A stretch of 64,000 bases of DNA. Source: Haloterrigena sp. KLK7 (GTDB lineage: Archaea > Halobacteriota > Halobacteria > Halobacteriales > Natrialbaceae). This document shows positions 16,125-24,648 of this stretch, in pieces (position 1 is the stretch's first letter; every line of letters begins with the position of its first letter). The notes below the pieces were generated by a model. The model had not been told where the DNA came from, searched no databases, and saw nothing but the letters and a program-made list of their open reading frames with translations. Made by a program: the position numbers and the translations under genes. The DNA is taken from contig NZ_CP149787.1 in assembly GCF_037914945.1 (NCBI RefSeq), positions 2,294,001-2,358,000 on the forward strand, written 5' to 3'.

Positions 16125-17252
16125 TCACTCGTAATCGAGTAATTCGTCGTCGCCGTGTCGTTCGCGGAGGGCCTCGAGGGCCTCGCGCTGGGCCTCGAGG
16201 CGCGGCGTCGGTTCGTCGTACGTGTGCTCGAACAGGTCGCGCGGATCGCTCTCGGCGGACTCCGCGCGATCGACCAGGTCCTCGAGGGTGGCCTCGATTT
16301 CGGTCTCGATCGTCTCGATCCGCTCGTCGTCGAGGACGCCGCGGTTCCGGAGGTAGGTCTCGAACCGGTCGATGGGGTCTCGCTCGCGCCAGCGCTCGAC
16401 TTCGGCCTCGTCGCGGTAGGCCGAGGGATCGTCGGCGGTCGTGTGCGCGCCGTAGCGGTACTGGACGGCCTCGATCAGCGTCGGGCGCAGTCGGTCGCCG
16501 TCGGACGCGAGCGCCTTCTCCCGCGCGGCCCGCGTGACGACGTAGCAGGCCAGCGGATCCATCCCATCGACCTGCACGCCCGTGAAGCCGTAGGCGTCGG
16601 CCTTCTGCGCGATAGTGGCGCTCGCGGTCTGGTTCTCCCGCGCGATCGAGATCGCCCACTGGTTGTTGTTACAGAAGAAGACCGTCGGGGTGTCGAAGAC
16701 GCCCGCGAAGTTCATCGCCTCGTGGAAGTCGCCCTCGCTGGTCGCGCCGTCGCCGAAGTGGACGACGCCGACGCGCTCGTCGCCGTTCAGTTTCGCGGCC
16801 CACGACCAGCCGACCGCGTGCGGGAGGTGGCCGCCGATCGAGATGTTCAGCGGGAAGACGTCGATCTCGGCCAGCGCGGCGTTGCCGTCCTCGTGGCCCA
16901 TCCAGTACAGCAGGTACTCCCAGGGGAGGTCCCGCGAGACGACGGCGCCGTGTTCCCGGTACTGGAACGACAGCATGTCGTCGTCCGCGAGCGCGTACGT
17001 CGACCCGATCTGGGAGCCCTCCTGGCCCGCGAGCGAGGCGTAGGTGCCCAGTCGGCCCTGTCGCTGGAGGCTGATCATCCGCTCGTCGAACCGTCGGGAG
17101 AAGCGCATGTCCCGGTACATCGACCGCAGCGTCCCCGCCTCGAGGTCGGGTTCCAGGTCCGGTGCGACGACCCTCCCCTCGGCGTCGAGGATCCGGAGCC
17201 GATCGTCGGGTTCTCGCTCGAGGACGGCACGCTCGAGGGCGTCTCCTGCCAT
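16125..17252 (-). CDS. 2-oxoacid dehydrogenase E1 component, alpha subunit
   Basis: The product is 375 residues. The thiamine diphosphate motif runs from GDGATSEGDFHEAMNF to FFCNNNQWAIS. Earlier marks are RFDERMISLQRQGRLGTY and the QEGSQIGSTYAL loop, and VDGMDPLA and EAVQYRYGAHTTADDPS follow. The enzyme decarboxylates pyruvate or a branched-chain 2-oxoacid as the alpha2beta2 E1 of a dehydrogenase complex. No E1-beta, E2 or E3 gene lies nearby, so it is an orphan here; its substrate is unknown (haloarchaeal paralogues include branched-chain enzymes). Confidence 0.92.
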   Translation of the reverse strand: MAGDALERAVLEREPDDRLRILDAEGRVVAPDLEPDLEAGTLRSMYRDMRFSRRFDERMISLQRQGRLGTYASLAGQEGSQIGSTYALADDDMLSFQYREHGAVVSRDLPWEYLLYWMGHEDGNAALAEIDVFPLNISIGGHLPHAVGWSWAAKLNGDERVGVVHFGDGATSEGDFHEAMNFAGVFDTPTVFFCNNNQWAISIARENQTASATIAQKADAYGFTGVQVDGMDPLACYVVTRAAREKALASDGDRLRPTLIEAVQYRYGAHTTADDPSAYRDEAEVERWRERDPIDRFETYLRNRGVLDDERIETIETEIEATLEDLVDRAESAESDPRDLFEHTYDEPTPRLEAQREALEALRERHGDDELLDYE

Positions 17253-17366
17253 ATAGTGGCCGTTGGCGGCCGGCTACATAACGATATCCGTGCGTTTAGC
17301 TCCCACGTCCCTTCGACCAGCGAGAGCACTCGATACTATTTTACTGCTCTCGGTTGACGGAGAGAT

Positions 17367-17588
17367 ATGGACGATTCCGACGTCACCGTCGATGTCGAGG
17401 TAGAGGTCGAAGTCGACAGCGAGGAACTCGAGCTCGAGGCCGAGGACCGCCGCGAGTTCGAGGGCGAGTTCGAGACGGACGGCCTGGAGATCGAGGTCGA
17501 GGCGGAAATCGAAGTCGAGGGGGAAGCCGAGGAGGAAGACGAGGCGGCGGCCGAAGCTGACGAAGAGGAAGAGGAAGACGAGGAGTAA
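17367..17588 (+). CDS. Extremely acidic 73-residue protein
   Basis: By my count 41 of 73 residues are Asp or Glu, with two Arg and no Lys or His. The first half has a strict alternating pattern (VDVEVEVEVD, later LEIEVEAEIEVEGE), which suggests amphipathic beta strands; the end is an almost pure Glu run. TATTTTAC at about 17336-17343 sits at leaderless distance from ATG 17367. No family is recognised. Possible roles are cation binding or charge-mimic binding to basic partners; a chance frame is unlikely given the promoter. Confidence 0.6.
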   Translation: MDDSDVTVDVEVEVEVDSEELELEAEDRREFEGEFETDGLEIEVEAEIEVEGEAEEEDEAAAEADEEEEEDEE

Positions 17589-17837
17589 GCGTCGGCGGAA
17601 GACGCCGACCGAACGATCCGCGCTGCCGTCTACCCGTCGACAGACGCGCGTCCGTCGAACGGTCTCTTTTCCCGGTCGATCCGCCGTCAGCGAGGCGACC
17701 GAGGCGATCCGACGCGAGTGTCCGGCCTCGAGCGCGCGATCGAGCCGGTGACTCGAGGTCGGGAGTCGAACCGCGTTCGTTCCGGCGAGGTGGGGGCGTA
17801 AGTCGGTTTTATTACGTGAGTATGTGAACGATCCGCC

Positions 17838-18269
17838 ATGTATCGCGTTTTAGTCCCCGTCGACACGAACGAGGATCGGGCGATCGAACAGGCGACGTAC
17901 GTCGCGTCGCTACCCGACGCGGCCGACTCCGTCGAGGCCTACGTGCTGTTCATCTTCGACGAGGAGAGCGCAGACCTGCCCGAAGCGGTCGAGCAGTTCG
18001 AGTCGGCGTCGCGGGTCGGATCCGTCCGCCGAGCGACGGAACGCCTCGAGGAGGCGGGCATCGAGGTGACCGTCCTCGAGGGCAGCGGCGACGTCGAAGA
18101 CGGCGACATCCACGAGGCGGCCGCGGAGTACGACGTCGACGAGCTCGTCCTCAGCGGTCGGAAGCGCTCTCCGGTCGGCAAGGCCGTCTTCGGCAGCGTC
18201 ACCCAGTCGGTGATTCTCAACTCCGATCGACCGGTGGTCGTCACGGGCGGCGGGAACGAAACCAGCTAG
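17838..18269 (+). CDS. Universal stress protein (UspA family)
   Basis: This is a single 143-residue Usp domain: [19 protein letters not shown] at the start, the [27 protein letters not shown] nucleotide-binding segment (the family's G-x2-G-x9-G-S/T-V region) and the final strand PVVVTGG. It is probably ATP-binding. TTTTATTA (17806-17813) gives a leaderless promoter. It is convergent with the following spermidine-synthase-like gene. Confidence 0.93.
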   Translation: MYRVLVPVDTNEDRAIEQATYVASLPDAADSVEAYVLFIFDEESADLPEAVEQFESASRVGSVRRATERLEEAGIEVTVLEGSGDVEDGDIHEAAAEYDVDELVLSGRKRSPVGKAVFGSVTQSVILNSDRPVVVTGGGNETS

Positions 18270-18279
18270 GACAGTTCGG

Positions 18280-19929
18280 TTACCGCTCCACCGATACGCG
18301 CTTTTTCGGGCCGGCTGCGACCGCGAGCGGCGCCGTACCGAGTGCGATCGCGGGTGCACTCGGGTCATCGCCGCCGGAGCTCGAACCGTCGCCGGTCTCC
18401 TCGATGACGTACCGCTGACCGAGCATCGGATCGAGCAGACTGTCGACCTCGCCGCGGTCGTCGCGGAGCACGGGCGCGTCCGAGGTATCGGGCTCGTCCA
18501 TGTAGTTCTCGACCTCGTCGGAGAGGTCGATGCCGAGGTCGCGCTCGTCGTTTCGCTCGGCGAGGTCGGCCTCGGAGAAGTCGGTCTCGGCGTTGGTCGC
18601 CGTGATTTCGATGTTCTGGATCTCGTTGGTACTGGAGGTCCGGAACGCGTACGTGCCGCCGAAGACCTCGTCCATCGTCTTCCACTGGGCGCGGTAGAAC
18701 TCGCCGGCGGCGCCAGTCGGCGCGGCGATGACGTTGGCGTGGAAGACCCCGTCGTCGGCCAGCCGATCGGAGGCGAGCTCCATGAACTCGACGGTGGTCA
18801 GGTGGAAGGGCACCTGATCCTTCTTGTAGGCGTCGAGGACGATCACGTCGTAGGTCTCCTCGGTGTTCTGGAGGTACTGCCGGCCGTCGACGGTGTGCGT
18901 GGTCATGTTCTCGCCGTGCTCGAGGCTGAAGTACTCCTCGGCGGTGTCGGTCACCTCCGGATCGATCTCGACGACGTCGACGTCGACGTCGTAGCGCCGC
19001 TCGAAGTCCTTCGGCCCCGTGTAGCCGCCGCCGCCGATGAACAGCACGTCGTCGACGTCCTCGACGTCGTCGGTCATCAGCATCGGCAGGTGGAAGTACC
19101 TCGTGTACTCGAAGACGTGACGCTCGCGTTCCTCGAGATCCATCGCGCTGTGGCGAGCGCCGTCTAAGTACAGCGTCCGGACGTCGCCGTCGTCGACGAC
19201 CTCGAGTTCCTGGTAGGCGGTCTGGGTCTGGTGGACGACGTCGCCGCGGTGGTCGAGCGCGACCGGGCCGGCGCCGGTCGCGACGATGAGCAGGACCGCG
19301 ATGCCGACGCTCGCGAGCGTCGGCTTCTGGGGCAGCGAGGGCGCCTCGATGGCGATCGCCGTCGCGACGAGGGTGACGCCGAAGACGAGGCCGATGGTGT
19401 CGACGGTCAGCGCGGGGATGAGGACGAACGTCGTCGCGGCCGAGCCGAGGATGCTGCCGATGGTCCCCAGCGCGTAGACGTGTCCCGACGCCTCACCGGT
19501 GCCCTCCTTCCTCGAGAGTTCGGCCGCGTAGGGGCTGATGAAGCCGAGCAGGTAGGTCGGCGGACCGAACAGGATGATCGAGGACGGGAGGGCGGCGTAC
19601 CGCGCCGGCAACGCCAGCGCCGACGTCTGGCTCAACAGCATGTCGCTGGCGTAGATCACGACCGCCATGTACACCGCCGTCCCGAGCAACAGCCAGGTCA
19701 TCTCCCGGTCGGTCGCGTCGGCCGCTCGCTTGCCGCCTTGCCAGTAGCCCAGGCTCAACGCCGCGAGACAGACCGTCATGATGCCGCCGACGGTGTAGAT
19801 GTGGCTGCCGAACTGCGGCGCGACGATCCGGAGAGCGAGGATTTCGATCCCCATGCTGGTGATCCCCGAGACGAAGACGGCGAGTTCGGGCTTCGCGGGT
19901 CGATAGGAGAGCGCGGTCCGCGCGGTCAT
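18280..19929 (-). CDS. Membrane-fused spermidine-synthase-like methyltransferase-fold protein
   Basis: ATG 19929 (MTARTALSYRPAKPELAVF) gives 549 residues; an in-frame ATG at 19995 adds 22 polar residues. The N-terminal half has seven or eight membrane helices (GISTSMGIEI-type start, FGPPTYLLGFISPYAAELSR). The C-terminal half has the spermidine-synthase Rossmann fold: DVLFIGGGGYTGPKDF, DVVEIDPEVTDTAEEYF, YDVIVLDAYKKDQVPFHL. This fusion family is common in haloarchaea and is not a proven polyamine enzyme, since haloarchaea have few polyamines. The C-terminus is acidic, then low-complexity (SSSGGDDPS). Confidence 0.85.
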   Translation of the reverse strand: MTARTALSYRPAKPELAVFVSGITSMGIEILALRIVAPQFGSHIYTVGGIMTVCLAALSLGYWQGGKRAADATDREMTWLLLGTAVYMAVVIYASDMLLSQTSALALPARYAALPSSIILFGPPTYLLGFISPYAAELSRKEGTGEASGHVYALGTIGSILGSAATTFVLIPALTVDTIGLVFGVTLVATAIAIEAPSLPQKPTLASVGIAVLLIVATGAGPVALDHRGDVVHQTQTAYQELEVVDDGDVRTLYLDGARHSAMDLEERERHVFEYTRYFHLPMLMTDDVEDVDDVLFIGGGGYTGPKDFERRYDVDVDVVEIDPEVTDTAEEYFSLEHGENMTTHTVDGRQYLQNTEETYDVIVLDAYKKDQVPFHLTTVEFMELASDRLADDGVFHANVIAAPTGAAGEFYRAQWKTMDEVFGGTYAFRTSSTNEIQNIEITATNAETDFSEADLAERNDERDLGIDLSDEVENYMDEPDTSDAPVLRDDRGEVDSLLDPMLGQRYVIEETGDGSSSGGDDPSAPAIALGTAPLAVAAGPKKRVSVER

Positions 19930-19994
19930 TCGTTTCGAGATTGGGCCCCGACGACGAGAACTTGTCGCCTCGGTAGCGATCGCCGCCACCGTCA

Positions 19995-20002
19995 TTTATA
20001 TC
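19995..20002 (+). promoter_or_regulatory. TATA box before the SRPBCC-like gene
   Basis: TTTATATC lies 23-30 bp before ATG 20025 and supports that start over the GTG at 20016. Confidence 0.6.
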
Positions 20003-20024
20003 AGTCGAGTCGAACGTGAACGGT

Positions 20025-20432
20025 ATGCGTCAGGTGACGGTCGATCGAGTCGTCGAGGCGACGCCCGCGGAGCTCTCGGAGTGGCTCGATCCGCCGACGA
20101 TCGTCCGCGCGGAGGGGAGTTTCACCGTCGAGGCGATCGACGACCGGGACGACGCGGTGGTCGTCCTCGCCAGCGGCCCCGGCATGGCCCTCCCGTTGCG
20201 GTTCGAGGACCGCGACGGCGCGATATACTATACGCAAGAGGGCGACCAGGGTCCGTTCTCCCACATGGAGACGTGGATCGAACTCGAGGACGCGGCCGGC
20301 GGCACTCGAGTCGCGATCCGCTCGTCGGTCTCGCTGTCGGCCCCGCTGCCGTTCGGCGACCGGATCGCCGCCTGGAAACGGAAGGGCGAGTGCTCGCGGC
20401 TGCTCGAGGCCCTCGAGGACGCGTTCGACTGA
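20025..20432 (+). CDS. SRPBCC (START/Bet v1-like) family protein
   Basis: The product is 135 residues. The pattern MRQVTVDRVVEATPAELSEWL, then five to six beta strands (GSFTVEAID, VVVLASGPGMALPLRF, GAIYYTQEG, MEIW-like METWIELED, GTRVAIRSSVSL) and a long C-terminal helix (DRIAAWKRKGECSRLLEALEDAF) matches single-domain SRPBCC proteins that bind hydrophobic ligands in a deep pocket. The ligand is unknown. It is divergent from the spermidine-synthase-like gene. Confidence 0.7.
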   Translation: MRQVTVDRVVEATPAELSEWLDPPTIVRAEGSFTVEAIDDRDDAVVVLASGPGMALPLRFEDRDGAIYYTQEGDQGPFSHMETWIELEDAAGGTRVAIRSSVSLSAPLPFGDRIAAWKRKGECSRLLEALEDAFD

Positions 20433-20853
20433 GTTACGGACGCGCTCGGGTGACTCGCGAATGCGATCGCCCGTGAGCGCGGTGACGGGACCGTCGCCCG
20501 AATCCGAGCGCATCGGACCGTCGCGACTCGAGGGCCGGGATCCGTCGCGTGACGCCGTCCGCAACCGGCGATTCATCTCGAGTCGATGCCATTATTAGCG
20601 TCCAGTTGGGACTGCCTATCACGGGAGCAGCGTCGCAGCAAGACACACCACCCGCTCCCGTTTTCACGGCATAGTGGCGCCGATGAGCCGCGTCTGCGTC
20701 GGAGCGGGTGAGACCGCGAACCAGTGACAGGGTGCAGGCGATCTGTCGTTTCACGTCGACGCCCGTAACTGTTCGGCAGACGTTCGTCTGACGAATCGAC
20801 GACGCGGCGCAGCGTCGATAAGCGGTTCGCAGCGAAACGTCCGGGTCACGGCT
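20433..20853. other. Intergenic, nothing recognised
   Basis: This is a 421-bp gap between convergent genes. Open frames here are Arg/Ser-rich shadows without haloarchaeal protein character. I see no RNA gene, clear repeat or promoter. Confidence 0.5.
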
Positions 20854-21432
20854 TCAGAATACGGCCATCGCGACGACGAACAGCGCGACGATCGCCCCGC
20901 CGAGGACCACTCCGGGAACGTGTAGCGCTCCCGCCGCGGTCGCGAGCAGGAAGGCGACGCCCGCCCCGAGCGCTGCGACGGTGGGTCGGTGCCCGTCTCG
21001 GGACGCCTCGCGACTCGCTCGATCGAACTCCGCGTCCGTCGAGGCCGCCGCCTCGAGATACGGTCGGAACGACTCGAGTCGCGCGGTCGGTCGCACGATC
21101 CCGCGGGACTTCTCGTACTCGATGACACCGGCGGTATCGAGTTTCGGGAGGTGTGACTGGTAGAGCGGGATGTAGACGCGCTGGCGCTGTGTGGAGGTCA
21201 GCGCGGCCACGGTCGTCTCGTGTTCCCGCGCGGCGACGTGTTCGGCGACGTCGCGCATCTTGACGGGGCCGTCTGCCCGCAGCAGGTATCGGATCGACTC
21301 TCGCCGTCGGAAGGTCTGGAGGATGTGAAACGTGTCGTCTGGAGAGAGGGCTGTCGACGCGTCCGCGTTCGATTCGCCGTTCTCGTCGGCGGGGACGTCC
21401 GGCGAACGAGCGGAGCGATCTGTGACTGACAT
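20854..21432 (-). CDS. DUF7344-type winged-helix protein with two membrane helices
   Basis: The product is 192 residues from ATG 21432. After an acidic, disordered lead of about 30 residues comes a winged helix (FHILQTFRRRESIRYLL, MRDVAEHVAAREHETTVAAL, RVYIPLYQSHLPKLDTAGVIEYEKSRG), the signature layout of the large haloarchaeal DUF7344 family. Two hydrophobic segments end the protein (PTVAALGAGVAFLLATAAG and VVLGGAIVALFVVAMAVF). It is probably a membrane-tethered DNA-binding regulator. A minus-strand AATATTTA (21466-21473) is the likely TATA box. Confidence 0.8.
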   Translation of the reverse strand: MSVTDRSARSPDVPADENGESNADASTALSPDDTFHILQTFRRRESIRYLLRADGPVKMRDVAEHVAAREHETTVAALTSTQRQRVYIPLYQSHLPKLDTAGVIEYEKSRGIVRPTARLESFRPYLEAAASTDAEFDRASREASRDGHRPTVAALGAGVAFLLATAAGALHVPGVVLGGAIVALFVVAMAVF

Positions 21433-21995
21433 GCTACTCAATCGAGTGAGTGAACCACGTCTACCTAAATATTCTTGTATATAAAATATATAAAAACAAC
21501 ACTTATAACTCTATAAAGAAACTCTCGTCGGGGGAACGGTTTGATCGCCTGACGGCACACGGCAATCGACGTATCGAGGTGATCGACCCGACTTGCTCCG
21601 CTATTTCCCGCGTCGTAATCCCCCGGAGTCCCGGTGCAGCAAGGAGCGAATCGTCCCGTCCACATCATCCCGCTCCACGAATCTCGGTTTTGCAGTCTCG
21701 GAACCTCGTGATAATACGTTCCCCAAACCACGACGGTATCCGTTCTAATCAGCAGTCCGAAGGGAAGAATATGGGGGTCGGGACGGGCGGAGCTGCGACC
21801 TTCGCAACTCGACAATACTGTGAAAACGACTGTCCCGATACCGATCACGTCGCGATCCCGGTCTGCCGGCCGCTCGAGACGGGCGCGAATCGATCCCGTC
21901 GATCAGAGCGGACGGGGATGGCCCTCATCGGACCCGGCGGCTCACCGTTCGTATTCGGAGACAGAAGGCGTGTCTCTCGGGGCGACGACGGGCGA
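21433..21995. other. AT-rich intergenic region, no gene seen
   Basis: The stretch next to the DUF7344-type gene (21465-21520) is strikingly AT-rich (runs such as TATATAAAATATATAAAAAC) and holds its promoter. The rest is mixed sequence with a long open plus-strand frame that continues as a shadow of ychF. No tRNA or mobile-element end was recognised. Confidence 0.45.
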
Positions 21996-23195
21996 TTAGT
22001 TCGTCGTGATGATCTCGATCACGTCCCGCGACTCGACGTCGTAATCCTTGCCGAGCTGGCGGTTGGTCCGGCAGTCGATCGCGTGGAGGAAGCCGTCGCC
22101 GATGTCGGAGTGGAGGCTGTACGCGAAGTCCTCGGCGGTCGAGTTCGGCGGAATCAGGTAGCAGTCGGGCAACACCTCGCCGCGCTCGTTGCCCAGCCCG
22201 TTCGCGCCGCCGGGGAACACCGGAACGACGCCCAGCACGTCGAACAGCGCGGTCTCGAGGGCCGCCTGGACGCCCGTCGCGCCGTACTCGTCGAGGAAGT
22301 CCCGGATCTGCTCCAAGCCCTGCTCCTGCTCGCCCGAGATATCGCCCGTGATCTCGAAGTCGGCGTCGCCGGGACGGTAGTCGACGACGTCGGCCTTGTC
22401 GGCCGATTTCAGCGCCTTCTCGGCGTGGGCGCTGCAGGGAACGAACGTGAGGTGGTCGTAGTCGGGGTCGTTCGTGATCTCCTCGTAGTTCTCCTGTGCG
22501 TCCGGCAGGTCCATTTTGTTCGCCGCGACGACCATCGGCTTGGTCTCCTTACGGATCTCCCGGGCGAGCTCGAGTTTGTCCTCGTCGTCCCACTCGGCGG
22601 GATCGAAGCCGACGTCGACCCGGCGGATGAGTCGCTTGATCTCGTCCTCGTTCGTCTTGAACGCGCTCATCTGCTCGGCGAGCTCCTCCTCGATGGCGTC
22701 GTCCTCGGTCGTGTAGCCGGACTCGTACCGGTTGATCCCCTTCTCAAAGACGTCGAGATACCACTGATCGAGTTCCTCCTCTAAGAAGTCGATGTCCTCG
22801 CGGGGGTCGTGATCCTCGGTGGGTTCGCCCTCGAGGTCGGTCTGTCCCGAGAAGTCGACGACGTGGACGAGCACGTCCGTCTCGTTGAGATCTGTCAGGA
22901 ACTGGTTGCCGAGGCCGGCGCCCTCGTGGGCGCCGGGGATGAGGCCGGCGACGTCGACGAGTTTCGTCGGGACGAACCGCGTTCCGTCGTCGCAGTAGCC
23001 GACGTTGGGCGTACACTCCTCGTCGAACTCGGGGGCCGCACAGTCGACGCGGACGTAGGCCTCGCCCACGCTGGGGTCGATGGTCGTGAACGGATACGCG
23101 CCCTCGGGCACGTCGTTCATCGTGGCTGCATTGAAGAAGGAGGACTTGCCGACAGAGGGTTTGCCGACGAGTCCGATCCGGTAACTCCGACTCAT
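21996..23195 (-). CDS. ychF: YchF/Obg-family GTPase (ATPase) with TGS domain
   Basis: The product is 399 residues. G-domain motifs are GLVGKPSVGKSS (P-loop), FTTIDPSVG (switch I), DVAGLIPGAHEGAGLGNQFL (switch II) and NKMD (where canonical GTPases have NKxD). An inserted helical domain (about residues 130-200) and a C-terminal TGS domain (DCYLIPPNSTAEDFAYSLHSDIGDGFLHA) complete the archaeal YchF layout. The protein binds ribosomes and is linked to translation control and stress response. It is followed at a distance of about 100 bp by the ArsA-like gene on the same strand. Confidence 0.95.
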   Translation of the reverse strand: MSRSYRIGLVGKPSVGKSSFFNAATMNDVPEGAYPFTTIDPSVGEAYVRVDCAAPEFDEECTPNVGYCDDGTRFVPTKLVDVAGLIPGAHEGAGLGNQFLTDLNETDVLVHVVDFSGQTDLEGEPTEDHDPREDIDFLEEELDQWYLDVFEKGINRYESGYTTEDDAIEEELAEQMSAFKTNEDEIKRLIRRVDVGFDPAEWDDEDKLELAREIRKETKPMVVAANKMDLPDAQENYEEITNDPDYDHLTFVPCSAHAEKALKSADKADVVDYRPGDADFEITGDISGEQEQGLEQIRDFLDEYGATGVQAALETALFDVLGVVPVFPGGANGLGNERGEVLPDCYLIPPNSTAEDFAYSLHSDIGDGFLHAIDCRTNRQLGKDYDVESRDVIEIITTN

Positions 23196-23298
23196 TACCC
23201 GCTCTGGACGGGCAGCGCCTAAACGGGTTTCCCTCCGCCGCTCGTGTGCTACGAGTGCGCATAGCAGGCAGAGAGCGACCGCTATGCGCGCGTGCAGG

Positions 23299-24273
23299 CT
23301 ACACGTGCGTCGGCGGTTCGACCGCCGTCTCGACGTCGAGTTCGGCCGCGACGTCGTCCAGCAGATCGCCCTTGACCTCCGCGCTCCGCCAGCCGATCTC
23401 GGCGACCAGCGGCGGCTCGAACTCCGAGCGGATCGTCTCGAGGCGCTCTTCCTCCGTCTCGACGCGCTCGCGGAGGTAGCGCGCGCCGCGGCCGTTCTCG
23501 TCGGGATCGGGCGACGGCGTGAGTTTGTTGGCGACCAGTCCGCGGACCGCGAACCCCTTCTCCCGGAGGTCGTCGATCGAGCGACGGGTCTCGTTCAGCG
23601 AGAGTTCGTCCGGGTTCAGGACGAGGAAGAAGGCGGCGTCGTCGTGGAGCGCGGACCCGGCGAACTCGAAGAACTCCTTGCGCTCCTCGAGCCGTCGGAG
23701 GACGGGATCGCCGTCCATCACGCGCCGCGGTTCGTTGTTGCCGACCGCGGCCTTCTCGAAGAGATCGATGCTCGTCCGGCGCTTGTACATCAGCCGGTCG
23801 ATCCACCCCTCGAGCAGGTCGGGGAGGCCGAGCAGCCGCAGGGTGCTCCCCGACGGCGCGGTGTCGAAGACGACCCGATCGTAGTCGTCCGCGTCGCGCA
23901 TCACGTCGACGAACCGGTCGAACAGCGCCGACTCGTAGGCGCCCGGCGTCCCGTGGGCCATCTCGAGTTGCCGGTTGATCTCGTTGACCATCGACGCCGA
24001 CACCTGCTCCGAGAGGTTCTGCCGGATCTCGTCCAAGTGGCGCGTGACCTCGTCCTCGGGGTCGATCTGCATCGCGTCGAGGCCGTCGATCCCCTCGACC
24101 GACCGCGGCGAGTCGTCGAAGGACTGATCGAACACGTCCGTGACGGAGTGGGCCGGGTCGGTCGAGACGACGAGCGTCCGGTGGCCGTCGCGGGCGCACT
24201 TGAGCCCGTAGGCGCACGAAACGGTCGTCTTGCCGACGCCGCCCTTGCCGCCGAAGAAGACGAACGGTTCCAT
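23299..24273 (-). CDS. ArsA/Get3-like ATPase
   Basis: This is a 324-residue single-domain deviant-Walker ATPase: FFGGKGGVGKTTVSCAYG (P-loop with the signature Lys), VVSTDPAHSVTDVF (switch I), YDRVVFDTAPSGSTLRLL (switch II) and a long methionine-containing helical insertion (LSEQVSASMVNEINRQLEMAHG). Haloarchaeal homologues are Get3/ArsA relatives; the CxxC zinc pair of eukaryotic Get3 is absent. The substrate could be tail-anchored proteins or a metalloid; with no ars genes nearby, the former is a better guess. Five bp upstream of its start lies the 98-residue partner gene. Confidence 0.88.
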   Translation of the reverse strand: MEPFVFFGGKGGVGKTTVSCAYGLKCARDGHRTLVVSTDPAHSVTDVFDQSFDDSPRSVEGIDGLDAMQIDPEDEVTRHLDEIRQNLSEQVSASMVNEINRQLEMAHGTPGAYESALFDRFVDVMRDADDYDRVVFDTAPSGSTLRLLGLPDLLEGWIDRLMYKRRTSIDLFEKAAVGNNEPRRVMDGDPVLRRLEERKEFFEFAGSALHDDAAFFLVLNPDELSLNETRRSIDDLREKGFAVRGLVANKLTPSPDPDENGRGARYLRERVETEEERLETIRSEFEPPLVAEIGWRSAEVKGDLLDDVAAELDVETAVEPPTHV

Positions 24274-24277
24274 GAGA

Positions 24278-24574
24278 TCAGAAGTGGTACTGCTGGCCCT
24301 TGCGTTCGAGGTACGTTCCGCGGTCCCAGAGGCGTCGCTCCCACGATTCGAACTCGTCCTCGAGGTAGGGCAGCAGCTCGGCGGTGTAGTACGAGACCGG
24401 CGACGGGATGCCGAAGGCGTCCGGGAAACACGCCAGCATGAACGCGTCCTCGGCGTCCTCGGCCTCCTTCTCGATCTTCTCGTAGGCCGGATGCGAGATC
24501 ATGCCGTGATAGAGCCCTCGCAGCCACTCCTCGAGCGTCTGCCGGAACGATTCGATCCGATCGGCCAGGTCCAT
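24278..24574 (-). CDS. Small conserved protein paired with the ArsA-like ATPase
   Basis: The product is 98 residues, mainly helical and rich in aromatics (LEEWLRGLYHGMISHPAYEKIEKEAEDAEDAF, then YTAELLPYLEDEFESWERRLWDRG). There is one Cys and no hydrophobic membrane helix. It ends four bases before the ATPase start, so it is first in a two-gene operon. The family is unknown to me; tight coupling suggests a partner or adaptor of the ATPase. Confidence 0.75.
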   Translation of the reverse strand: MDLADRIESFRQTLEEWLRGLYHGMISHPAYEKIEKEAEDAEDAFMLACFPDAFGIPSPVSYYTAELLPYLEDEFESWERRLWDRGTYLERKGQQYHF

Positions 24575-24648
24575 GCCCGTACCTCCGTATCCAACGGTGA
24601 AAACAGTCGTGGCTCGCTTTCAAGGCGCTCCGATCCCAGTGACCGGAT

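Noticed and set aside
20434-20754. 106-codon minus-strand frame in the gap after the SRPBCC-like gene
   Set aside because: Its composition (Arg, Ser, Cys) is unlike a haloarchaeal protein and no promoter is seen.
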